Of a stretch of 64,000 nt of DNA, positions 20,835 through 30,999 are shown piece after piece. Source of the DNA: Undaria pinnatifida. Lineage: Eukaryota; Sar; Phaeophyceae; Laminariales; Alariaceae. The stretch's first letter is position 1; each line of letters begins with the position of its first letter. The stretch is taken from assembly GCA_012845835.1 (NCBI GenBank), contig JABAKD010000001.1, positions 7,056,476-7,120,475 on the forward strand, read 5' to 3'. The position numbers were made by a program, and so were the translations under genes. The notes under the pieces are model-generated. The model did no database searches. It was not told where the DNA came from and saw nothing but the letters and a program-made list of their open reading frames with translations.

Positions 20835-21140
20835 ATAAAAATACACTTCAGCTGTGAGACCGAAGATTTTGTCGAAACTCATCTTTGCAAGCTTGTGTGT
20901 GATACTTCGATCGCGCGTACTCGTGTTTTGTGTCCTCATTAAGGATGTAGGTCGGCGACTCCCCTTGCAACCACAGTGTATCTATCAAGGTCAACAGGGT
21001 GACGTTAGTCAGTCTGTGCGTGGAAACTATAAAACCCGTTTTTGAGGGGGACAAATTCTGACAGCTGTGGAAGGAAATGCATCAGTTTGTCAAGTGCATC
21101 CTGTAAGTCGGATAACCGGTGAGGGGAGGGCGGAAGGCTC
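20835..21140 (+). mobile_element. Family A repeat, core copy
   Basis: A clean copy of the A core: agctgtgagaccgaagattttgtcg, gcaagcttgtgtgtgatacttcgatcgcgcgta, tgtcctcattaaggatgtagg, ggtcaacagggtgacgttagtc, ggaaactataaaacccg, gacagctgtggaaggaaatgc, ccggtgaggggagggcgga. The G-rich half is missing. Confidence 0.8.
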
Positions 21141-21579
21141 GACCCCGATGGTCTTACCTCGCCCGATAGTTGAATAATTTTCGCGCGAAGCGCGAAAATC
21201 TCTTTTTGGCCGATTTTTTTCGTCAACGGCACGTGTAAAAAATCACAACTACAGGCAGTAAATGTTGCATAACTTTTGATCAAATGAGAGTACGTCGGCA
21301 AACAGGGTATCGGATTGAAGCGCTTGATGTCGTCTACCCTCTGGGGTGGGTAGAACGATCGACGTGGAGTACAGTGACCAAGAGGAGAGCCAAGACCGAA
21401 CGGAAATAAAAGGTGTGTCAATGTATTTGTTCTTAAAAGAATACAAAAGTATAGCCCCGAGTACAACCGAGATTATGCCACTACATGCTCTCCCTCAAGC
21501 TACATCCATAAACGCATGCCTGCGCAACGCGCCTACCCTGTGGGCACGACAATGAGCTGCCCGAGATAACCATGCCCTC

Positions 21580-22215
21580 GAGGTACGTGCTCTCGCTAAC
21601 AAACGCGAACCCTTTCATTGACGTAGAGTTATGGTTCACCTACTTCGAGCTGCACCCCTCCGGGTAAGCATCATCCCCGACGCAGTGACACTCGCTACCG
21701 AACATCCGGATGGGCCTCGTGGCAATCGGGTTGACTTTGACGCGGCGTCGACTCTCTGGCACGGTGCAAATGGGACCTGGAGATGACAAGAACAACTGGT
21801 TGTGGTGACGTTTGAAGGCCCCGACTCGCATTTTGTGCCCGCACGTAGGCAATGCTGGTTCCGCCGCTTAGCACCCGCCGCCGAAGAAGCGCCTGACACA
21901 GCGCTAAGCCCAGCACTGCTGTTGCTCCCGGCGGAGTTACCCTGCTCTGCTCCTCCAACCCCCGAACACCGTCTCCACCGGCTATCATGCCGTTTCGTCT
22001 CTATGATCTTGCGTCTCTTGTCGGCCTGGTATGGAGGTCCTGGCTTGCCCGCACCCGCTCGATTCTGCTTTCCTGCCGGCCGTCCGACAGGGGCAGGAGG
22101 ATCGACCACACGCTCAATTCCATCCCGGGCGAATAGCAGCAGCGCCACAAAGACCGCCCTACGGCAGGCGTGGACAACATGTATTTGCCTCATGTTTTTG
22201 TGCTTTTGAGGTACG
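21580..22215 (-). pseudogene. GC-rich, possibly coding relic
   Basis: Overlapping open frames on both strands. The minus frame at 21640-21852 includes PTCGHKMRVGAFKRHHNQLF and later SECHCVGDDAYPEGC, which look protein-like. Another minus frame (21636-22193, 185 codons) is Ser/Ala/Arg-rich. No family recognised. A retroelement gag piece is possible because composition resembles the 2.4-3.7 kb relic. Confidence 0.25.
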
Positions 22216-22261
22216 CCGCCGCTTGGGCAGAGCCGACCGCAGCAGTACTACAGCAGCACTA

Positions 22262-23065
22262 CTTTAAGGACGTGGGGGCCTGGGTTTGATCAAGAGGGAG
22301 CGGGGTGGGGGCGGGACGGGCGGGACGGGCGGGGCAGCTCAATCTGTGCGTGGAAAACTATAAATCGTTGAAGGGGATAAATCTGACGTTGTTGGAAAGA
22401 ATGCACCAGTTTATCATGTAAATCCTGTAAGTCGTACAACCAGTGAGGAGAGGGCGGAGCGTTCGAGGGGGTGGGGGTGGGGGGGGGGGGGGGGGGGTAA
22501 ATAACATGTTTAGGTCGCATAGATGTAGGGGTTTGCTATACGCGTGGTGCTAGGTCTAGGCGATGGTGCGGGTGATGGGGAAGGAGGGGGCGTGGGGGGG
22601 GGGGGGGGGGGGGTGAATTGCAGCAGAGGCATGGATGGGTCTAGAAAGATAATGAGGTGATATCAAGTGCTTGGAAGTGTTTATTACTCTGGCAGATTTC
22701 GATGTTACGTGGGGCGTTTGATCAAGAGGGATCGGGAAAAGAAGAAAGTAAGAAAAAAATAGGGGGGGAGGGGAAGGTTTCCAAGAGGTTCAGGTCACAT
22801 ATAATATATAAATACTCTCCAGCTGTGAGATCGAAGATTTGGTCGAAACTCATCTTTGCAAGCTTGTGTGATACTCCGATCGCGCGTATTACGCATATAT
22901 GTAGGGGCTTGTTATACGCGTGGCGATCGTGCGGGTGGTGGGGAAGGAGGAGGCGTTGGGGGTGGGGGGGGAATGAATGAAAGCTTCGTCATGGGTGGCT
23001 AGAAAGTCAATGACGTGATATCACTTGCGTAAAAGTGTTTATTACTCTGGCCGATTTCGATTGTA
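22262..23065 (+). mobile_element. Family A repeats, two partial copies
   Basis: Copy one (22262-22790) has the G-rich half: gggcctgggtttgatcaagagggagcgggg, gggcagctcaatctgtgcgtgg, ggtcgcatagatgtaggggtttgc, ctaggtctaggcgatggtgcggg, ttattactctggcagatttcgatg. Copy two (22790-23065) restarts with ctccagctgtgagatcg and jumps to gtaggggcttgttatacgcg. Poly-G runs of 13-19 lie at about 22480-22497 and 22592-22612. Confidence 0.75.
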
Positions 23066-23600
23066 GGTTGTATATAGCACCGGACCACCTATAGCAATCC
23101 GAGCTGCGCTGCCGTTGCCAGGGATGTATTCGCACTGCAATGCAAGAAACTAGCTGCGAGGCAACCTTTTTTGCAATGGCTCAAAAATGCGGGACTAATT
23201 TGTCACGTGTAGACCTCTTCCTTACACATTGTTGAAAACATCAATAAAATACAAGGCTGTCACGAGCGGCCCCCGGCCGCGTGACGGTGGCATCTCAAAC
23301 TCCCGACCTACGTCTAATGAAACCCCTCCAACGTTTTATGAATCAGGCCAACCCGGACCCTGATAGCCCCGATCCCTTTTTCTGCGAGGCACTCTACCTC
23401 TCACACCATTAGGAGGCCTGAACTAGCCGTACTTCCCAAAACTAGTGCTGCTGTGTTTGTGCGAGGGATGCAGAGGTCACGTCAGCCCACGTCAGCCCCT
23501 TCCCCTGCTTCCTGCACGTATATGTCATAAAACCCTGGACTTCCATCTTCCTGCCCGCTGAATTTGGACCTCTGAAATACCTTGCACTGCGAACTGGGTG
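23065..23600. other. No gene recognised
   Basis: Mixed composition with no repeat family or domain recognised. A minus-strand frame (23482-23754) overlaps the next candidate without recognisable content. Confidence 0.4.
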
Positions 23601-23629
23601 CCCCCCCGCCCCCGCCCCCGATTCTCCCC

Positions 23630-23935
23630 GAGCGTAACGCAAACTGCATGGGATATCTACCGCTGCATCCTACCATCAATCGCAACGCGGTCACGGCTTC
23701 CGTCCTAAGGAAACATTTCCAACCGCACGACTTGGCCCGGACTTTCAGCGGCACCCCCCCCCCCCCCCTGGCGGCTGAGGATGCACGTCGAGCAACTCCA
23801 GCAGAACTTCGAAGGCCCCTGCCGACACCCCCCTATCTCCCTCCCGTTCGACAACCGCGTACGCATAATCGTGCACCCTGACCTACGCTGCGGTAAGGTG
23901 ATTCCTTTCGGAGGGGAGGGGTTCTTGCGGTGGCT
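23630..23935 (+). pseudogene. Protein-like fragments, frameshifted, unknown
   Basis: One + frame reads NANCMGYLPLHPTINRNAVT and LRKHFQPHDLARTFSGT up to a C run at 23755. After the run another frame reads MHVEQLQQNFEGPCRHPPIS, LPFDNRVRIIVHPDLRCGKV and IPFGGEGFLR. Length variation of the C run would join them. Protein-like but unrecognised. A family I-like sequence follows at 23.9 kb. Confidence 0.35.
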
Positions 23936-24168
23936 TGGGGTCACTCGCGCGAGTGACGCCTCTGTTCCAGCTCGCGGTCCTACTAGTATGCTTTCCTGCT
24001 GTTACATTTTTTGCGGTATGAATCCCCGATGGGATGGCCAGCTACGCTGCGCCAAACAAACATCGCGTAACGTGTTTTTGTCCGTGAGGTAAATCGTCTC
24101 CCGAGGGAGTTGCTCAGACCCGGTGGAGCGAAAATTGGGCGTACCCCATACCGTAGCCTTGACCCCCT
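23880..24168. mobile_element. Probable family I copy, degenerate
   Basis: Contains ggtcactcgcgcgagtgacgcc (23938) and an I-like right end, ccccataccgtagccttgacc (24144). The left boundary is unclear (gacctacgctgcggtaagg at 23880 is a candidate). Confidence 0.45.
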
Positions 24169-24350
24169 GATCTTTTCTTGTCGCACTTCGACGCCACGAA
24201 TATGACCTGCGCTGCCGTTGTGGTCGACCTGTTCTCGAACTCCACCGTGTACTCATCCGCGTGAAAACGTTCGGCACTCTCGCGTCGAACAAAAACCCTG
24301 GGCGGCTTTTGCCACCCGCGTATGCCCACAGCTCTGGCGCTCCGCACAAG
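24114..24350 (-). pseudogene. Protein-like fragment abutting the hAT-like element
   Basis: Minus frame reads GIRGWQKPPRVFVRRESAER, FHADEYTVEFENRSTTTAAQ and VIFVASKCDKK, a plausible folded-protein composition. The hAT-like element starts at 24360. On the far side (25841-25997) another minus frame (QALRDHEYQVWKTVGVSCGW) could be the interrupted other half, but the frames do not clearly agree. Family unknown. Confidence 0.3.
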
Positions 24351-24394
24351 AGAAAATATCAGGATGGTGTTCGGTAGTCCACCCGTCGTTGTTT

Positions 24395-24670
24395 TTACCG
24401 CCCCGTCTGACGGTCCCGGCATTCCACCGTTTACCGGCATATGCTCGTGTTACCGTCTACCGCCAAGGGCGTTACCGCCGAAAAATGAAATACCGTCTAC
24501 CGTCAAGAAACTACCGTCACATTTATTACCCCGCCAGACGGAATTACCGTCAGATTTATGTTTAACCGTTTACCGGCAAATACATACCGGCAACTACTGT
24601 AGATACCGCCGAGAGAGTACCGCCACCATTGGATACCAGAAGAGTACCGCCACCACTGGATACCGCCCAA
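24395..24670 (+). repeat. TACCG-rich subterminal repeats, left
   Basis: Dense ttaccg, taccgtc and accgcc words; gggcgttaccgccgaaaaatg and ataccgtctaccgtcaagaa match the right-hand block. Likely the transposase-binding region of the hAT-like element. Confidence 0.75.
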
Positions 24671-24796
24671 AACGCACCGTCAGTAGTTTGTTGTACTGGG
24701 TGCCGCGCGACATGTGGCGGATGTTCTTTTATATTTTATATTTTGTGGTCAGAAGGTTCCACTGGTTGTGTAGGCGCCTCTTTTTTCTTCCGGTGG

Positions 24797-25064
24797 ACCA
24801 AGGCTACGGTAGGGGGGGTACCCCCACTTTCACTGGTGTGTTTGAGCCAGTCGCACGAGTGACTCTGTACCTCACGGAAGAAAATGGTTTAGGCAGTTGT
24901 TTCGGCGCAGCTTAGATTACCAACGCATTGTGGATTGATTTCGTCAATATAAAACATGAAGAGAAACTAAGATCGAAAAGGAACAAAGGGGTTACTCGCG
25001 CCAGTGACCCCTAGCCACTGAAATTTAAGGCCCAAAAAGGCCCCCCGCCTACCGTAGCCTGGGT
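24797..25064. mobile_element. Family I MITE, complete, 268 bp
   Basis: TIRs ACCAAGGCTACGGTAGG (24797) and the complement of ACCCAGGCTACGGTAGG (ending 25064), flanked by CGGTGG on both sides (24791-24796, 25065-25070). Inside each end sits a palindromic word (gtcgcacgagtgac; gttactcgcgccagtgac). It interrupts the first unit of the 100-bp array, so it is younger than the array. Confidence 0.75.
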
Positions 25065-25440
25065 CGGTGGTTGTTGTGTTGCATGAGACTGCTCAATCCT
25101 GATGTGATGAAAAGAGAAGTAGCTTATTGCCCGCTTGTGTAGGGACTTTTTTTTTTCGTTTTTCCGGTGGTTGTTGTGTTGCATGAGACTGCTCAATCTC
25201 GATGTGATGAAAAGAGAAGTAGCTTTTTGCCCGCTTGTGTAGGGACTTTTTTTTTCGTTTTTCCGGTGGTTGTTGTGTTGCATGAGACTGCTCAATCTCG
25301 ATGTGATGAAAAGAGAAGTAGCTTATTGCCCGCTTGTGTAGGGACTTTTTTTTTTCGTTTTTCCGGTGGTTGTTGTGTTGTATGAGACTGCTCAATCCCG
25401 ATGTGATGAAAAGATAAGTAGTTTGCCGGCCTGTGAGGCG
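25065..25440 (+). repeat. Tandem array, four units of 99-100 bp
   Basis: Units start with cggtggttgttgtg at 25065, 25165, 25264 and 25364. Each carries catgagactgctcaatc, gatgtgatgaaaagagaagtag, cccgcttgtgtagggac and a T run whose length accounts for the one-base differences. The minus-strand repeated-peptide frame is a shadow. Confidence 0.95.
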
Positions 25441-25469
25441 CGCACATATCCAACAACAACAGCCAAATA

Positions 25470-25800
25470 CCGGCATTTCTCGTGTTACCGTTTACCAACA
25501 AGGGCGTTACCGCCGAAAAACGAAATACCGTCTACCGTCAAGAAATTGCCGTCGTGTTGCATTACCGCCGAAATATTACCGGCATATTTTAGTTTTACCG
25601 TTTCCGTCAAGGCGGTTACCGTCAGACATCGAAATATCGTCTACCGTCGAAAAATTACCGTCGTGTCTTATTACCACCGACACAATTACCGGCACATTTT
25701 GGTTTTATCGGTTCCGTCAAGGTAGTTACCGTCAAATAACGAAATACCGACTACCGTCAGCAAAACTACCGGCAGGTGGCAGTACCGCCCCGTCTGAGAC
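25470..25800 (+). repeat. TACCG-rich subterminal repeats, right, unit about 112 bp
   Basis: Three units start near 25483, 25594 and 25707 with ttaccgtttmc..caaggyrgttaccg and contain cgtctaccgtcraaaaattrccgtcgtg. Confidence 0.8.
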
Positions 25801-26354
25801 CGCCTGAAACATCGTTACCGAACACCACCCTGGAAAATATGACACCGCGAGTCCCAACCACATGACACGCCCACCGTCTTCCATACCTGGTACTCATGAT
25901 CACGAAGTGCCTGTGATAACAGTGACGACGACCGCGGTAATGTAACCTGTGCTTTTGTTTCAGACATGCCGTGCGCCCGGTCTATCCCATTTCCCACAGC
26001 GGCTGTCCTTCACTGCGACATCGGCAACTCCCATCCTGCGAACATTTTGTGGAAGAAGGTGATTGCGGCTAAATATACTCTATAACGGCCGTAGACTGCC
26101 GATTGCTATGCACGAAACAGCGAAGCGCTATAAACCCGAGCATAGATCAGACAACATTTCCTTGGGATCAGCAAGCGTGTGCACCCACGGTTCTTTCCCT
26201 CTCGTTTGTCTCTCTTTTACCCAGGTGTTCCACGTCGCTAGGTAGATTTTCTGCGTAGTCTTCCCGACTTAACCGAGCGTGAGCGTTTATACTAATCGTG
26301 CTACCTCGTCGTTGTGTCCTCCCTTGTTATCCCCTGTTCCTGCAGGGGCGTGTG

Positions 26355-26455
26355 CTAGCAGTAGGCACAGCAGTAGCAGTAGGCACAGCAGTAGCAGTAG
26401 GCACAGCAGTAGCAGTAGGCACAGCAGTAGAAGCCAACAGTGGACACAGTAAAAG
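26355..26455 (+). repeat. 18-bp minisatellite (GGCACAGCAGTAGCAGTA)n
   Basis: Four to five units of ggcacagcagtagcagta between 26366 and 26440, translating as alternating Ala/Val/Gly/Thr. It sits just past the 3' end of the pol relic. Confidence 0.9.
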
Positions 26456-26559
26456 TGCATGCCGTATGTTGATCGAGGGATTTACCCCGTCACGCACGCG
26501 AATCAGTCGGATTGTGCGCCGCTCATCATGTCCCACAGGCAATCGTCATGCTTGCTGAG

Positions 26560-27977
26560 AATGTTCGAGTTGTCTGCCGTACGGTATCGACAAACCCCCT
26601 TACCCCTCGTTCCAATGTCTTGTTCCAACCTTCGTCAGAATTGGTGAGCTCTCTGACCTTGTCCGCCAGGATCACACGAGGCCAACGGGAGATACCATCT
26701 AGCTAGTGTGTTCCGTGCGCGGGGGTGTGCTTTGCAGTATGGTTCCAGCCCCCCTTGATTTCTAGACGCCCGAGCATTCTCCTGAGTAAGCATGCGCGTT
26801 TATCCCTTGCCCCCCCCCCATCGAGAGACCCAAGATACTGCTGCCGTGTTGTCGCCGCGCATCAGAATCGGATCCCCCGTTGCGTGCACCATGTCTCCCA
26901 CTAGTTCAAGCATGACCAACGCGGTGACGACCATGCTCTATACGTATCTCTAACAGGTTGGTCGTGATGGTACAGGGCTCTCGTCGTTCGGCTTTTTTCT
27001 TTAGCTCCGCGGTCAGATCTTTCGGCATGCCGTATCTCGAAAATACCTTCCTCTCGACGCAAAAACCGTCCACTGCCTCGAAACTGGCGTCAGACAGGTG
27101 GTGCCTTTTTGCGGATTGTTGTATCGCCGTGTAGCAGGGAGCGCTAAGCACCTCACCTTCGTGTAGCAGTTCGTGATCGATTGCCCACTTCCAGAAGAAA
27201 AGGTCGGCGTGAAACTCTCTACCGAGTCCTACCGTACGGTTCTGGTTTTGTTACCTCCTGAGTTGTGCAGCCCGGTCAGCCGCAGCAACCTCCACACGAC
27301 ATACCTACCAGCCCGTTTTACGTACGTGAGGTTCCACTACTTGCGGGCCATGCTAAGCACGTCCCTCGCCGTAGCTTCCCGTCTGCTCTGGGGCCATAGC
27401 TCGAACAAAATATCTGTACCGCTTCAACATTTCCCCGCGGAACCGAAATTCTCATTGTGTGGGAGCTGATAGTGAAGCCTAGCCCGCATATAGTGCTGTC
27501 CCAGTCCGTGCTTTTGTTGGGTGTTAGAATGGGCGTTACTCCCACCTCCCCCTCCCCCAGGCCGAACAAACGCACGTAATCCGAACCTAGAGAGGCTGAC
27601 GCGATTAACGCTGTAGTGTCGCCGTCAGAATGCTGTACCCTGATTTCTAGGTAGTCGTCAACATACACGGCTGCGAAGAATGGGTCGAACTCCCGCCGCC
27701 CCCCCCCCCCACTGTGAGTGATGACTTTTGCGTCCGGTGGTATTGGTGTTGGTTGTCCGTCTTCCCAACGCTCCACCGTCTTTACGTGAGCCATCATTTT
27801 TTTTCTTTCGTCTAACAACTGAGCTGAATCGATCGTGGTGTTGCAGTGCGCGTGTGCGGCCGCCGCCGACATGACGCCCCAGAACCCCGGCGATCCAGAC
27901 CACCCAAACGTCGAACGAAAATCAATTACTACCAGGTCTCCTGTGGTGTGAGATCGACCAAAAATGATTTTGATCAC
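26560..27977 (-). pseudogene. Retroelement pol relic: reverse transcriptase and RNase H
   Basis: Minus strand. 27977-27318 (219 codons) reads DLVVIDFRSTFGWSGSPGFW, then FFAAVYVDDYLEIRVQHSD with the YVDD catalytic box, then LTPNKSTDWDSTICGLGFTI, an RT palm/thumb arrangement. After a frameshift comes AGRYVVWRLLRLTGL (about 27270). Next, 27151-26906 carries HHLSDASFEAVDGFCVER (first RNase H Asp) and ITTNLLEIRI (Glu). Then RGDNTAAVSWVSRW (second Asp, about 26860), GGWNHTAKH (about 26740) and LDGISRWPRVILADKVRELT (about 26660) correspond to the H..N..AD..SR end of RNase H. Several frameshifts and stops make it dead. No integrase or LTR is seen. The N-terminal side is cut near 27935 by a family A repeat. 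I recall similar pol proteins in brown-algal genomes; the class (Ty3-like or DIRS-like) is left open. Confidence 0.75.
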
Positions 27978-28165
27978 AACTCAGCAGTGCTAGCTGCGTG
28001 GGATACTTCGATCGCGCTTGTTACGGGGTGCGTATACCCTCGTAATAGATACAACAGGTCGGTGACTTCCCTGCTAATGCCAGGGTCAACAGGACTAAGG
28101 CGCTCAGCCTTGTTCTGCGCACGGAAACTGTATAACCCGCAATGAGGGGGACAAAACGAGACATA
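27935..28165 (+). mobile_element. Family A fragment truncating the pol relic
   Basis: tgtggtgtgagatcgaccaaaaat, gggatacttcgatcgcgcttgttac, gccagggtcaacaggactaagg and gcacggaaactgtataacccg match A with several substitutions. It is one of the older copies. Confidence 0.65.
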
Positions 28166-28433
28166 CTCTGGGGAATTTAGCATGCATAAACGATAAATTA
28201 AAATGTGAGTTAACTTTTGGAATGGATACTTGGATCTACCGGGTTCGTACGCGAGTTCCTGCGTGCGCCCTATATATGTGGCAGGCCAGCGGAGGTCCAG
28301 CACAGGCCTGATGCTCGGGTTGCTGTTGTTGTCGCGTGAGTCATGGTGGAACATGATGTGGAAGTCGATCGCTAATGTTCCGAAGTGATCTCTATTCTGC
28401 TCTTGACGTAGTGTAAAAGCACACTCACACACC

Positions 28434-28640
28434 TGTATTGACCTGGCACATCATAGGCTGATTCCCGGTTTCATTTTTATTTGTTTTTGACGGAGGCATG
28501 AATTGCGTCAGCTGTGATATATGCGTGTACCACCTTTGGTTTGTGTTTTTTCCCTGGGGTACTCCTCAGCTCCAGAGTCACTGGAGCCTGTTCTGTGACC
28601 ACGGACTTGATCACGCGAGTTGATGTGAGAACAACAACAA
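28434..28640 (-). mobile_element. Family J repeat, copy 2
   Basis: Aligns with 16020-16262 (gcgtcagctgtgatatatgc, tcctcagctccagagtcact, gtgaccacggacttgatc). The minus strand reads TSTRVIKSVVTEQAPVTLEL, comparable with the first copy. It ends in CAA repeats as copy 1 does, so the CAA tract is part of the element. Confidence 0.6.
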
Positions 28641-28672
28641 CAACAACAACAGCAGCAGCAGCAACAACAACC

Positions 28673-28752
<80 letters not shown>
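28630..28752 (+). repeat. (CAA)n microsatellite, about 120 bp
   Basis: About 40 ACA/CAA triplets with a few AGC interruptions. The poly-Thr and poly-Val frames are translations of it. Confidence 0.98.
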
Positions 28753-28753
<1 letters not shown>

Positions 28754-28929
28754 TACGTTTCAAGACTCGCAGCTATAACCGGCTGCATCCAGAAGGGTAA
28801 ACCAACGCACAAATCCTAAGGAAAAAAGTAAGTAATGGTATGACACGGTCTCGAGGAGGCATTTCCAAAGCCAGCATCTTCGTTGTGCGTACGATACGAT
28901 ATCGAGGTGATATTTCCCAGGCCAAGTTT

Positions 28930-29405
28930 GTCATTTTTTTTGTCAATCCTCCGGCGGACGGGGAAAAATACCCGCGCTTCGTAGCCCCCTTGATACGCAA
29001 GAGGAAAACTTGACGACGAGGGTTGAAGATTTTGGCATCGGTCACTGATGTTTGTCCACGTTAAAATTGGTGTCCGAACGAAAAAAACGCCAACAATTCA
29101 AAGACTTGTTGGGAACGGGTGCAGCCAGTATGTGGTTTTGCTCGTACTGCCGCGGGACCACGCTACTGCCAGACGCTGGAAAATATCGCAGACAAACACC
29201 ATTTTTTAGGACGCTACACGCGGGCCCCAAACGAGTTAAGCTCGCCACACTTCCACGATTTTTCATGCATGTCACGAGTGCGTTCATTTAACTCGATTGT
29301 ATTCGCAATCCAGCGCGTTAGCGAGCGTTTCTTTCAGTTCCCGTGGCAAGGACGGCGCGAGCAGTCCCTACCGGCGGTCCCCGTGACTACTCCAGCAGCG
29401 CAAGC
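28930..29405 (-). mobile_element. Family B element split by a roughly 265-bp insertion
   Basis: ttgtcaatcctccggcggacggggaaaaata at 28941 is separated from cgagttaagctcgccacacttccacg (about 29232) and ttaactcgattgtattcgcaatccagcgcg by unrelated sequence. Similarity to the 39-kb copy continues through ccgtggcaaggacggcgcgagcagtccc to ccagcagcgcaagctg (29405), showing a longer form of about 200 bp. Confidence 0.6.
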
Positions 29406-29689
29406 TGCCGTTGTATGCGGATGCGTGAGTATGTCGACCCGATCTGAACCCTGGGATCACGTGCGGCGGAGATGGCGTCATTTCGGGTTGTGTAGGACTT
29501 GCGCAAGCTCACCCCCACTAGAAAAAAAAAAAACACGAAGGCCAAGAGAAAACAGCCTCCCGCTAGACTTGGTCCAGTTACGGTCCACCCTACCCATTCG
29601 GGCGTTGGTCCTCCAAAACCCACGTTTTTGTTGTGCGTTCGCCCCCCCCCCCCGTTGTTGTACAGCGGGGGTCCCACGGTAAGGCGGTG

Positions 29690-29930
29690 GTGCGCCAGGG
29701 GAGGAAATATGACCGCCTTGTCGGGGGAAGCCGCCTTATTCATTCCAGGTCATGATTGCGATTTCCCAGTCGCGCCAAGCGGTTTTGACCGCCTTGTATC
29801 GGGATATCGCCTTATATATATGGGGATACCGCATTATTGGGGGACCCCCACTGTGGAGATAATCGGCTCTGAGATTCCCCCGTCGTGTCAAGCGGTTTTG
29901 ACCGCCTTATATCGGGATACCGCGTTCGGT
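29690..29930 (+). repeat. Family H repeat (ACCGCCTT-rich)
   Basis: gaccgccttgtcggggg..gccgccttattcattcc and two tandem copies of caagcggttttgaccgccttrtatcgggatayc. A similar unit lies at 42428-42570, also next to a C element. A fragment (accgccttattgggggacac) is at 30291. Confidence 0.7.
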
Positions 29931-30281
29931 GTGCGTGCTCCGATAGAGGTAGCACTTTTCGTCTGAAGTGGTTTCTGAAGAATGAAGGAACTCCCTAACC
30001 CCATACCGTCGGAATTTCGCTATTTGTTTGCGCCATTCCCGTCGTGCGCCGAGGCCATGAGATTTTTTCGTCCGGTGGTATAATGGCAGTTTTTTTTATC
30101 TCCAAATCGGTTTTTGGGAGAGGTCTTAACCCCTTTAGAGCCCCCGAACCCCTCCCTATACTAAATCCAAGCAATTTTGTCCCCAAAAACGGGTCTCAAG
30201 TTGTAAGAGGGTTAGGCTCCCAAATTGAGGAACCTTAAAGGGGAAAAAAAAGGCGGTGCAACTCTTATCGTAGCACCCATC
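29930..30281. mobile_element. Family C MITE with nested family D
   Basis: Left gtgcgtgctccgatagaggtagcacttttcgtctg, right ggtgcaactcttatcgtagcaccc. The C interior gggagaggtc/ttaagctcccaaattgaggaacct is interrupted exactly at TTAA by element D. Confidence 0.75.
30126..30215. mobile_element. Family D mini-element at a TTAA site
   Basis: TTAA (30126-30129) and TTAG (30212-30215) flank an 82-bp core beginning cccctttagagccc and ending gttgtaagaggg. TIR-like ends (CCCCTTTA / complement CCCTCTTA). The split C sequence shows the original TTAA target, as for piggyBac-type elements. Confidence 0.7.
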
Positions 30282-30518
30282 GTCACTCAGACCGCCTTAT
30301 TGGGGGACACCCCCACTTTAGAAACAATGTGCTCTGAAATTCGCTCGAAAAAGGGTGTGTCATCTTGACGAGCCAGCGAACGAAACTCCGAACTATTAAT
30401 AGTTGGTTACCGTTCTGTGAACCCGAGCAAATTAAGATAACCCCCCCCCCCCCTTCTTTTGTTTTCGTGCCAGATGTTAATATTTACATGGGGGTTGTGG
30501 TTAGTGTTTCTGGATTAA

Positions 30519-30613
30519 TTAACGCCTTCACCACTGGAGGAAAGCCTTTTTTGGGGACATATTTACTTGAAACTAGTATAGGGAGGGATTTTGGGGGGCT
30601 CTAAAGGGGTTGA
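30519..30613. mobile_element. Family D mini-element, diverged copy
   Basis: ttaacgccttcaccactgg at left; agtatagggagggattttggggggctctaaagggg at right, then ttga. Same architecture as the 61-kb copy. Confidence 0.6.
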
Positions 30614-30807
30614 GGGAAGGCTGTGGGACACAAAAAACCGAGGAAAAAAACAGCTATTTTTTTTTCAATGCTCTTTTCAGAAACAAACCCAGTCCTGCAG
30701 GCGAACGGTCTCCCTTTTATTACGCAGGACGGAACTACGAAAAAGTCCACTCCTGTCGTGGTGTGTGTCCCCTACCCCCTATTAATGGAGGCATGGGCTT
30801 ATAATCG

Positions 30808-30992
30808 GATGTTGGGTCGTTTACTTTCCGATCCCAGTACCAGTCCAAATTTCCGATTAGTCGGAACTTCTGCTGCGATGTGAAACACTAGAGTTTGGAC
30901 TTGGATATCGGGTCGTTTGTTTTCCCGATCCCAGTACCAGACCGATATCCGATTAATCGGAAATTCCGATTAGATATGAAGCACTACCAGTG
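30808..30992 (+). repeat. Tandem duplication, unit about 88 bp
   Basis: ggatgttgggtcgtttac..ccgatcccagtaccag..ccgattagtcggaa recurs as ggatatcgggtcgtttg..ccgatcccagtaccag..ccgattaatcggaa. Both contain palindromic TCCGATTA.TCGGAA. Confidence 0.8.
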
Positions 30993-30999
30993 TTTACGT

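Larger units (their letters stand above)
24360..25832. mobile_element. hAT-like DNA transposon, non-autonomous, 1473 bp
   Basis: TIRs CAGGATGGTGTTCGGTA (left) and the complement of CAGGGTGGTGTTCGGTA (right) match at 16 of 17 positions. The 8-bp duplication GAAAATAT flanks it exactly (24352-24359 and 25833-25840). An 8-bp TSD with CAGGG-type ends is the hAT signature. The interior has no transposase. It consists of TACCG/CCGTC-rich subterminal repeats at both ends, a 100-bp tandem array and a nested family I element. Confidence 0.8.

Noticed and set aside
25065-25440. Regular 100-bp direct repeats considered as a CRISPR array
   Set aside because: The whole unit is conserved with no repeat/spacer division, and the context is a eukaryotic hAT-like element.
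28477-28819. Long poly-Val and poly-Thr frames
   Set aside because: Pure translations of the (CAA)n microsatellite.
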